DNA from: JAVBSX01 sp964576215
GTDB taxonomy: Bacteria > Planctomycetota > Planctomycetia > Pirellulales > Thermoguttaceae
Direction of reading: 5' to 3'
Length of the DNA stretch: 32,072 nucleotides
Assembly (NCBI GenBank): GCA_964576215.1
Contig: CAZNVM010000194.1
Location: forward strand, 1-32,072
Position 1 is the first letter of the stretch; each line of letters opens with the position of its first letter. This document shows, piece after piece, positions 7,004-15,400 of the stretch. Below the pieces are notes generated by a model, which was given only the letters and a program-made list of their open reading frames with translations, was not told where the DNA came from and did no database searches. A program made the translations under genes and the position numbers.

Positions 7004-9163
7004 ATGTCTTTGGACGCCTACTCTCATTGTCCCGGTGGCCGGGATAAAAAAGTCCGGTTCTGTTGTCCCGATAAACTCAAAGAGCTTCAGCAGATTCAAA
7101 CAATGATGGAAGGGGGCCAAAACGCGGCTTGCCTGGCCTTGATTGAACAGTTGGAAGCGGAAAAGCCGCCTTGCGCCTGCTTGGACGCCGCGAAATTGTC
7201 ACTTCTAAGGATACAGGAACGTTGGGAAGAAGCGTTGGAACTTGCCGAGCGGTTTTACAAGCGTGAACCGGAGAATTCGCTTGCCGCCTCCGAATTGGCA
7301 ATGGCTTACGTTTTTTGCGACCGTTGGAAAGACGCCATTTCGACGGTCATCGACGGGATCGAACGTCTGGAAGAATCAACGGTCCAAAGCGCACTTCTTA
7401 CCGCTCTTCACGTCGTCGGCGAAAAAGCACTTGCCGACGGAAACGTGATTCCCGCTTTGAGTATCGCCCGGCAATTGCAATTATTCCAGCTAACGGCGGA
7501 ACAAGGACAGCATTTGTACCAGCGGGGGCTAAGAACCGAGCTTCCGCTCGTTGCGAAAGATATGACGTTCAACCGGGACTGCCCTGCCGATTTTCCCGAA
7601 AGACAACAGTTTCTTACCGCCGCCAATTACGTCGTTTCCGCACGGTGGAAAAAAGGACTTGCGGGCCTCGAATCCCTGATTCCCCACGCTGAAATTTGGC
7701 CGGAGCTTTGGAAAAACATCGCACTTTTGCGTCTTTGCCTCGGCGAAATTGATTCGGCTGCCGACGCCTTGTCCCACTACACACGCTACGAAAAATGTTC
7801 GCTGGAAGACGCCGCGGACGCCGAACTCCTGCGGCTTTGTATGATCGCCGATCCACTGGGAGACAGTATCGACATCCAGTATCTTGTTTGCAAAGTCAGC
7901 GACGCCGAAAAAGTCCAGGAAACTCTCCTGTCCGACAAGAGGTTTCGTGCCGTCGATTTCAATCCGGGTGAGTTTGCCGCTTCGGACACTCCACCGCCGA
8001 GGATGATGTTTTCCATGCTCGACCATCCGTTTATTCCGCCCGACGAAAAAGTTACGGCGGAAAATATCACGTCGCTCTTGGCCGACATGGTTTTGTACGG
8101 AAAAGAGACCGACCGGGACGCCCGACTGGAGTTTATCGAGGTGCGAAGTCCGGACAAGGACCGAATTACGGCCACGATTCAAGAGGTGCTTGGACAATGG
8201 ATCCTCGGCTGGGAAGAACCGGAAGTCGTTCACACCTTTTCGTCGACTTTTTTACAGCTTCAACCGCAGTTTCTGGCCGATTTGAAGCGAGACGATTCGA
8301 GAGAAGAGCAGCGTTCGTCGTTGCAAACGATCTTTGAAGAAAAATTTATTGCCCATTTCCTGAATAAGCCGCTTGGTTTGCTCGATGGAAAATCGCCTGT
8401 CCAAGCGGTCTCGGACCCGGCTTACACGGTTCGGATTCTCGGCGCGATTTTGGTCATCGATTTCTGGTTGACCGATTCCCCGGCCCAATCTCTTTGCAAT
8501 ACGTTGCGAGAGCGTCTGAATCTTCCGACGCCAGGTCCGATTCCGGTTCCGGAAGAACTCTCCTACGCCGCAAATCCGACACCACCTTTGGGTATAGGAG
8601 ACGAACAGTTACTCGCGCCCTCGTTTTTGGACAAGCAACCGGTTTGCCGTTGGTATCGGGTCGACGCGAAATCTTTGCCGACGCCGGCACTGCTTCGCGG
8701 GTTTTACGATTCGATTTTGTTCCAGGACGCGCGAACGATGATGTCGTTTGCCGAAGCGATCATGGGACGGCCTTTGAAGGAGATGCCCTATTTCTTCCGC
8801 AAGGAAGCGACGCGCCAGATGATTCTCAAAGCGCAAACACAGCTCGATAGAGAGGCTGCCCTGTCCCTGATCGAACGGGGGATGATTGAAGCGGAAGAGA
8901 CGAAAAATTCCGACGCCTGGCTCAATATATTGGAAATTCCTTTCCGATTGGGACAGGGCGATTTTGTGAAAGCTCAGGAGTTAATTGCTCACGTTGGACA
9001 ATTTCACCGTCGGGAACAGGAAGCGATGCTTTTGCTCCAGAACCTCATGGTGTCACTCGGTTTTCTCAATCCGGACGGGACGCCGGTCTCACGAGCGGCC
9101 TACACCGAAGAATTGCCTGATGAACCCCCACCGGCCCCTTCGAAACTCTGGGTACCGGATTAA
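7004..9163 (+). CDS. SEC-C-like zinc motif plus TPR-type repeat protein
   Basis: A 719-residue soluble protein. Near the N-terminus, CPGGRDKKVRFCC resembles the SEC-C zinc-binding motif (CxCGSGKKYKKCC), with the second cysteine replaced by glycine. It is followed by alpha-helical TPR-like repeats (ALELAERFYKREPENSLAASELAMAYVF and similar up to about residue 280), then a long region with no recognised domain. The reading frame opens further upstream, but MSLDAYSHCPGG at 7004 (or MF at 6998) is the natural start because the extension is low-complexity and lacks a ribosome site. No catalytic motif is seen. TPR proteins usually scaffold partners, and SEC-C motifs occur on SecA and many unrelated proteins, so no specific role is claimed. 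The preceding 155 bases hold no gene. Confidence 0.78.
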   Translation: MSLDAYSHCPGGRDKKVRFCCPDKLKELQQIQTMMEGGQNAACLALIEQLEAEKPPCACLDAAKLSLLRIQERWEEALELAERFYKREPENSLAASELAMAYVFCDRWKDAISTVIDGIERLEESTVQSALLTALHVVGEKALADGNVIPALSIARQLQLFQLTAEQGQHLYQRGLRTELPLVAKDMTFNRDCPADFPERQQFLTAANYVVSARWKKGLAGLESLIPHAEIWPELWKNIALLRLCLGEIDSAADALSHYTRYEKCSLEDAADAELLRLCMIADPLGDSIDIQYLVCKVSDAEKVQETLLSDKRFRAVDFNPGEFAASDTPPPRMMFSMLDHPFIPPDEKVTAENITSLLADMVLYGKETDRDARLEFIEVRSPDKDRITATIQEVLGQWILGWEEPEVVHTFSSTFLQLQPQFLADLKRDDSREEQRSSLQTIFEEKFIAHFLNKPLGLLDGKSPVQAVSDPAYTVRILGAILVIDFWLTDSPAQSLCNTLRERLNLPTPGPIPVPEELSYAANPTPPLGIGDEQLLAPSFLDKQPVCRWYRVDAKSLPTPALLRGFYDSILFQDARTMMSFAEAIMGRPLKEMPYFFRKEATRQMILKAQTQLDREAALSLIERGMIEAEETKNSDAWLNILEIPFRLGQGDFVKAQELIAHVGQFHRREQEAMLLLQNLMVSLGFLNPDGTPVSRAAYTEELPDEPPPAPSKLWVPD

Positions 9164-9222
9164 CGACAATCCGGCCTTTTCCCGAAAACGGGTGAAATAT
9201 CGGGTATCGCGGCGGGACAGAC

Positions 9223-9251
9223 TTTATTTCCCCAAAACGTTTTACTATAAT
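9223..9251 (+). promoter_or_regulatory. Candidate promoter for the oxidoreductase gene
   Basis: A perfect TATAAT at 9246-9251 lies 17 bases after TTTATT (9223-9228), a weak -35. It is followed by a leader of about 50 bases and a good ribosome site (AGGAGA at 9294-9299) before ATG 9309. Confidence 0.5.
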
Positions 9252-9308
9252 GACGGTGATTGAACTTATCTTTCCCTTGACCTTTCTCATACCAGGAGAA
9301 CTTTGCGC

Positions 9309-10568
9309 ATGAAAAAGAACAAACAGAACATCAGCCGACGAGGTTTTTTGGCAGCGGGTGCCGCGACGATTGCGGCCCCCTTGTTTTTGCCGGGCCGTAT
9401 TCTCGGTCTTGACGGAACGACTCCGCCGAACGAAAAACTGACGACCGCCGTCGTTGGAGTCGGAAATCGGGGACGCGACCTGCTCCACGTTTTCCGAACC
9501 CGGAAATACCAGTGTATCGGCGTTTGCGATTGCTTCAAACAACGGGCCGAAAACGCCTGTAATACCGTTAATCAGCAATACAACAATCAGGATTGCCTCA
9601 TTTTTCCGAAATACGAGGACGCACTGGCGCACGAAAAACTCGACATCATCGCAATTGGCACGCCGGACCACTGGCACACGAAAATCACAGTGGAGGCGTG
9701 CAAGGCCGGTAAGGACGTCTTCTGCGAAAAACCGCTTACCTTGACGCTCGCCGAAGGTCTGCAAATCGTCGAAGCCGCCAGAAAATATAATCGTGTCGCC
9801 AGTTCCGGTTCCCAGCGAGTTTGGGAAGATTACGGGCATTACATGGCACCGATCATTCAAAGCGGCGCGATCGGCAAAGTCAAGGAAGTGTTCTGCGGAG
9901 TAAACGGCCCTCCGAAAACCTGTTACCTCCCGGAACAACGGGTGCCGGACGGTCTGGACTGGGACCGTTGGCTCGGTCAGGCTCCGCTTGCCCCGTACAA
10001 TGAAGAACGAATGAGCGGCAATTACGGCGGCGGTTGGCGGCAGTTTGAAGAATACGGCAACGGTTTCCTCGCCGACTGGGGAGCACACAAATTCGGCGGA
10101 GCACTTTACGCTCTCGGATTGGACCTGGAAGACCCGGTCGAAATCCTTCCTGCGAATACGGAAAACAATCCCGCCAAGTATTTTTGTGCCGTATTCAAAA
10201 ACGGGCTTCGCATGTACCACGTCAACGATGGTGCCCACGATGTCCGGTTCGTCGGAACGGAAGGCTCGTTCGACCACCGCGACCCGGTCAAACCGAAACC
10301 GCTCGGCCCGGTCAACATTCGCCGGTACTCCGGGCCACAAGGAGACATTTACGACGACTTTGATTTCTGTGTCAGGAACCGGTTGCGTCCGTTCCAGGAC
10401 TTGGAATACGGGGCGAGAACCGCCGCGTTTTGCCAATTGATGGCGATCTGCTACAAACTCAACCGCCCGCTGAAGTGGAATCAGGAAAAGTACCGGTTCG
10501 AAAACGACGAACAAGCGAACCGAATGATTACGAGGCCGCAACGGACGCCGTTTGGAATCGAAGTTTGA
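9309..10568 (+). CDS. Tat-exported Gfo/Idh/MocA-family oxidoreductase
   Basis: A 419-residue protein. A twin-arginine signal (SRRGFLAAGAA, arginines 10-11) directs folded export with its nucleotide cofactor. The Rossmann fold follows: VVGVGNRGRD is the dinucleotide-binding loop, GTPDHWHTK and the family EKP motif (DVFCEKPLT) come next, then the C-terminal alpha/beta domain (about 180-419) with GGGWRQFEEYGNG and DWGAHKF. The family oxidises or reduces sugars and related polyols with NAD(P). Planctomycetes carry many Tat-exported members, thought to act on polysaccharide breakdown products; the substrate is not readable here. The ATG at 9309 is preferred over TTG 9303 because AGGAGA lies nine bases upstream. 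The gene ends at a TGA two bases before a heptamer array and is followed by a secreted HEAT-repeat gene, so the two may be co-expressed. Confidence 0.9.
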   Translation: MKKNKQNISRRGFLAAGAATIAAPLFLPGRILGLDGTTPPNEKLTTAVVGVGNRGRDLLHVFRTRKYQCIGVCDCFKQRAENACNTVNQQYNNQDCLIFPKYEDALAHEKLDIIAIGTPDHWHTKITVEACKAGKDVFCEKPLTLTLAEGLQIVEAARKYNRVASSGSQRVWEDYGHYMAPIIQSGAIGKVKEVFCGVNGPPKTCYLPEQRVPDGLDWDRWLGQAPLAPYNEERMSGNYGGGWRQFEEYGNGFLADWGAHKFGGALYALGLDLEDPVEILPANTENNPAKYFCAVFKNGLRMYHVNDGAHDVRFVGTEGSFDHRDPVKPKPLGPVNIRRYSGPQGDIYDDFDFCVRNRLRPFQDLEYGARTAAFCQLMAICYKLNRPLKWNQEKYRFENDEQANRMITRPQRTPFGIEV

Positions 10569-10572
10569 TTCT

Positions 10573-10613
10573 GAATTACGAATTACGAATTACTATTCGT
10601 CTCGCAGGGCGAG
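10573..10613. repeat. GAATTAC heptamer array followed by a GC hairpin
   Basis: Three GAATTAC units (10573-10593) are followed by the hairpin CTCGC-AGG-GCGAG (10601-10613). The same pairing of an AATTACG array with a CCTCGC-ACG-GCGAGG hairpin recurs inside uvrA at 14399-14440. Confidence 0.85.
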
Positions 10614-10643
10614 GCGGCTAAACCAACCATCCAATCTACTCCC

Positions 10644-12389
10644 ATGAAACAATATACACTGATTTTCTGTTTACTTTTCGTTTTGGTTTCCTTTGCGCAG
10701 GCTCAGGACATTACGGCGGACCAAATTCGGTCCGACTTTGCGAAATGGTTGCCGGACATGAGCGCGGACGATTCCCGACTCGGCGACCGTGAAGCCGCCC
10801 AACAAGGTTGGCGAAAGTACTGCATGTACGCCGGTGCCCCGGGCAAAGCAGACCTCAAAGCGGTCGTTAATGAATTGATGGTCGAACAACTCGATCAGGA
10901 CGTTCCGGTCATCACAAAAGTCTGGTTGCTTCACAATCTTGCGTGGACTGCCGGTGAGAAAGAAATCCCGGCCATCGTGAAACTGCTCAACGATCCGCAG
11001 ATAAAAATCGTCGATGAGGCGACACGGGCACTTGCCGCGATTCCCGGTGACGCCGCCGCAAACGCTTTGAAAAGCGTGTCGCAAAACGACCCGACCAAGC
11101 GAATCGCAACGGCACTGCGAAACCGCGAACCGGTTTCACCGAATCGGTCGCTCGAAAAAACGATGCCGCTTGCGATTCCCTACGTGAGCAACGCCGAGCT
11201 TGACAAGTGGATGCGCGGTTATGCCAAACTGTCCAATCTCGATAAAGCGAGCACCATTGCGAACCTCGCCGTTCGGAAGGCGAAAAAGTATTATCCGCAA
11301 ATCTTCGACGCCCTCCAAAGCGACGACGAAATGCTTAAACGGACGGCAATTCTCGCCCTGATTCAAGTCGGAACGAAAAAGCAAATTCCGTTCTTGCTCA
11401 AAGACGGGATCGCATTTGATCGGGGATTGGGCATGAAGGTTCTCTCCAACATCGTCGCAGACGGTTTCGACGACGCCTTGCTGGGCGAACTGAAAAAAGA
11501 GAGCGACTGGGGCCAAATCGCCTTGCTTACCGAAGTTTTGAGCAATCGATATTACAAGAAAGCTCTTCCTGTGATTTTCACCGTTGCGAAAAAGAGCGAT
11601 TGTCCGAATCGGCTTGATTTGCTCCGCAGCGTCGGTCGTATGGTGGACAAAAGCAACGTCGGCGACGTGATCGACGTTGCCTTGCTACTTACGGATCGGC
11701 GCCAACGGGACGATGCGGAAAACATCATCGCCAAAATTTGCGAAAAGGACATTGCACCGGTCGTTGCGAAAATGAATGACGCCACCACAGCGGAACTGCT
11801 CTCGCTCCTGGGCCGGATCGGCGGCCAGGACGCCGTCGCCGAAGTCGAAAAGCATCTGGTATCGAAGAATGCCGGAATCCGTAACGCCGCCGTTCGGGCC
11901 ATCAGCAATTGGCCAAACGCCGAAGTTGCCGAAAAAATGATGGAAATCGCGAAAAATGCCGACGAATCGGAAGCGAATCGAATTGGTGCCATTCGTGGAT
12001 ATATTCGCGTGATGACACTACCTGGCAACCAACTGGGAATTACCGTTTCCGACGAAAAGCGGCTGGAAATTCTCAAAGAGATTATGGGCGATTCCACAAC
12101 GCGACGGGATGAAAAAATACTGATTTTGGAACGGCTTCCGGCGATTCGGACCGTTGAAAGTGCCAAATTCGTGTTGGAATATCTCGACGATTCCGCTCTT
12201 CAGGCAAACGCTGCTCAATCGGTGGTTGAACTGGCGCACCACAACGATCTGCGTCGTCCGAACAAGGAGTTTTTCACCGAGGCTCTGGATAAAGTGATTG
12301 CTTTGGCCAAAGAAAAAGACCTCAAGGAACGCGGCGGCGAAAAGCGTCCGCTCGCCGATGTCGCAGATTGGTACAAAAATAACATGTAG
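10644..12389 (+). CDS. Secreted HEAT-repeat protein
   Basis: A 581-residue protein with a clear signal peptide (MKQYTLIFCLLFVLVSFAQA, cleavage probably after AQA near residue 20). The mature part is almost wholly alpha-helical with HEAT-type repeats: AVVNELMVEQLDQDVPVITKVWLLHNLAW, then EIPAIVKLLNDPQIKIVDEATRALAAI, and further copies near 225-250 and 400-430 (AVAEVEKHLVSKNAGIRNAAVRAI). HEAT solenoids bind proteins or other ligands; no enzyme domain is present. Its position after a Tat-exported oxidoreductase suggests a shared periplasmic role, but this rests on proximity. The ATG at 10644 lacks a Shine-Dalgarno sequence. The 110 bases between its stop and the convergent uvrA hold only a weak TACCGAT/ATCGGTA inverted repeat without a T-run. 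Confidence 0.85.
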   Translation: MKQYTLIFCLLFVLVSFAQAQDITADQIRSDFAKWLPDMSADDSRLGDREAAQQGWRKYCMYAGAPGKADLKAVVNELMVEQLDQDVPVITKVWLLHNLAWTAGEKEIPAIVKLLNDPQIKIVDEATRALAAIPGDAAANALKSVSQNDPTKRIATALRNREPVSPNRSLEKTMPLAIPYVSNAELDKWMRGYAKLSNLDKASTIANLAVRKAKKYYPQIFDALQSDDEMLKRTAILALIQVGTKKQIPFLLKDGIAFDRGLGMKVLSNIVADGFDDALLGELKKESDWGQIALLTEVLSNRYYKKALPVIFTVAKKSDCPNRLDLLRSVGRMVDKSNVGDVIDVALLLTDRRQRDDAENIIAKICEKDIAPVVAKMNDATTAELLSLLGRIGGQDAVAEVEKHLVSKNAGIRNAAVRAISNWPNAEVAEKMMEIAKNADESEANRIGAIRGYIRVMTLPGNQLGITVSDEKRLEILKEIMGDSTTRRDEKILILERLPAIRTVESAKFVLEYLDDSALQANAAQSVVELAHHNDLRRPNKEFFTEALDKVIALAKEKDLKERGGEKRPLADVADWYKNNM

Positions 12390-12499
12390 TCGGGCAAATA
12401 CCGATCCACGTCGATTGCAGATAGATATCGGTAACAGAAATGTGTCGCCCCAGGTGCCAAGGTCGCGGATTCGCAATCTCCCGACCTTTCTCCCGACCG

Positions 12500-15400
12500 T
12501 TATTGTCGACTGCTGTTGTCCACCGGACAACTCGCTGCATGTGCGGCGGAAAGCCGCCTGTTTTTCGGGATCGGGATCGATTTTTTTCCGCTGAGATAAG
12601 GCCCGGTAACGGAATCCTTCTTTTTTGTAACCGTTTCCGGAGGACCAGAAGCGACGATCTCGCCGCCGTATTTGCCTGCCTTGGGACCGAAATCGATGAG
12701 CGTATCCGCTCCTTCGATCACCTCCCGGTCGTGCTCGACAAGAACAAGCGTGTTGCCCAAATCACGGAGTTTGTGTAACGCTGCAACCAGTTTTCCGTTG
12801 TCGCGTGGATGCAGACCGATGGTCGGTTCGTCCAGTACGTAAAGTACGCCGACCAAACCGCTTCCGATTTGGGCCGCAAGACGAATCCGCTGCGTCTCGC
12901 CGCCGGAAAGCGTCGGTGAGGGCCGGGAAAGCGTCAGGTATTCCAGCCCGACATCGATCAGAAATCGCAAACGGTTACGAATTTCCGTCAGCAAATCCCC
13001 GGCGATTTTGCGTTCCATTTCGTTCGGTTTCCAGTTGTCAAACAGTTCGATCAAATTCCCAAGCGGACGGCGGCAAATCTGGTCCATCGTTTCGCCGAGA
13101 AACCGAACCGCTGCGGCGTCATCCCGCAATCGGCTTCCCAGACAGACGGAACACTCGACTTCATCGACCCTATATTCCAACCGTCCCCGAAACGAAGGAA
13201 CAAGCCGACCCGCTTCTTCCAAAGCGGGGTAGAGGCCCTTGTATTGAAAAGACGGCAGACGGCAGTTGGCAGACAACAGAGATTTGTTTTCTGCCGTCTG
13301 CCGTCTGCCGTCCGCCGTCTTTCCTGCCGTCTGATACCACACTTCTCCGGTCCCATGAAAGATCATGCGGCGGAATCTGGCGTCAAGTTGTTCAAAAGGA
13401 ACGTCAAGCGGAATCCCGGTTTGCCGCGAAAAGGCGTCAAGCATTGCGTCGAACATCGGATTACCCGGCCTGGGAAACAACGCAACGGCTCCCTGAGCAA
13501 GGGTCAGTTTCGGGTCATGCAGGAGCTGCATCGGGTTGGAACCGCTTTGGGTGCCGATTCCTTCGCAATGAGGACACCAACCAAGCGGCGAGTTGAACGA
13601 AAAGTGGTGTGGTGTCAACGGGTCGAAACTCCGTCCGCACGTTTCACAGGAAAGCTGTCGACTTTGCTTGATCGTTTTCCAGGCCGGTTCGCTACGGTCC
13701 GGATCGACCTCGATGATGTGAACGACACCACCACTCAGGTCCAGAGCGGTTTCGACCGATTCGGAAATCCGACTGCGTCCGCGGCGGTCTTCGTTGAGGG
13801 CGATTCGGTCAACGATCACCTCGACCTGGTGTTTTCGGCGGCGGTCGATTTCCGGGACGTTTTCCAGTTGGAACGTAACACCATCAATTCGAACGCGGAC
13901 AAACCCGTTTTCCCGGAGCCGGTTCCATAGGGCGTCATACTGTTGCCCAACCTCGACGAGGAGTGGGGCGGCGATCAAAATCCGCTTGTTCGGATCAAGC
14001 AGAAGAATTTTCGCAACGATTTCATCAAGCGATTGCGTTCCTATCGGGACGTCGCATTCCGGACAATACGCCACTCCAAGCCGGGCAAACAGGACGCGAA
14101 GATAATCGTGGATTTCCGTAACGGTCCCGACGGTGCTTCGTGGAGAGTGTGACGCCGCTTTCTGTTCGATGGCGATGGCCGGGGAAAGCCCTTCAATCGA
14201 TTCGACTTTCGGCTTTTGCATTTGCCCGACGAACTGCCGGGCGTAGGAGCTAAGACTTTCCACGTAACGCCGCTGCCCTTCGGCGTAAATCGTGTCCATG
14301 GCAAGCGACGACTTTCCCGACCCGCTCGGCCCGCAGAACACGGTCATCTTCTCACGAGGAATCTCGACCGTAACGTTTTTCAAATTATGCTCCTCTGCGC
14401 CTCGCACGGCGAGGCAATTACGAATTACGAATTCATTAGAATTACGAATTACGAATTCCGAATTACGAATTGTTTTCTTGCCTTTAGTTTTTTTTGTCGG
14501 CGTCGTTTTGTTAAGGACTTTCGCCAAAGATTGTGCCGTGTAAGAAATGGGTCTATCCTCAGTCTTTCGTAATTCGTAATTCGTAATTCGTAATTCCTTT
14601 TGTAATTCGTAATTCGTAATTCGTAATTCCCCCTGTAATTCGTAATTCGTAATTCCTTCAGGCGTCCCTTCGGCGACGATCCATCCACCGGCTGCGCCGC
14701 CTTCGGGGCCGAGGTCGATGATCCAGTCGGCAGTCTTAATTACGTCAAGATTGTGTTCGACGACCAGCACCGTGTTCCCGGCGTCCACGAAATTGTGTAA
14801 CACCTTGAGCAACAGCTTAGTATCGGCGAAATGCAGTCCGGTGGTCGGTTCGTCAAGCAGATAAAGCGTCTTGCCGGTGCTTCGCTTGACGAGTTCCCGT
14901 GCAAGTTTGATCCGTTGCGCTTCCCCGCCGCTGAGCGTCGGCGACGGCTGCCCCAGTTTCATGTATCCCAAGCCGACATCGGCAAGCGTCTGAAGGTAAT
15001 GCTTGATTTTCGGGATGTTGGCAAAATGCTCCAACGCTTCTTCAACATCCATTTCAAGCACTTGATAAATCGATTTCCCTTTGAATTTGACGCTCAGCGT
15101 TTCCTGGTTGAACCGGCGTCCGTTGCAGGTCGTACAAGGGACCCAGATGTCGGCGAGAAAATCCATTTCGAGCTTCTTGACACCACGCCCTTCACATGCT
15201 TCGCAACGTCCTCCGGAAACGTTGAAGCTGAACCGGCCCTGGGCGTATCCTTTTTGTTTCGCTTCGGGAATCTCGGCGAACAGTTTACGGATTTCGTCGA
15301 ACACTTTCGTGTACGTTGCCGGGTTGGAATGGGGACCGCGACCAATCGGCGACTGATCGATGGAGATCATCTTGTCGAGAAATTCCACTCCTTCGATGCA

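Noticed and set aside
9066..10541. 491-residue open frame antisense to the oxidoreductase
   Set aside because: Shadow of the Gfo/Idh/MocA gene, whose motifs are all on the plus strand.
12390..12499. Terminator between the HEAT gene and uvrA
   Set aside because: TACCGAT...ATCGGTA pairs, but the loop is long and no T-run follows on either strand.
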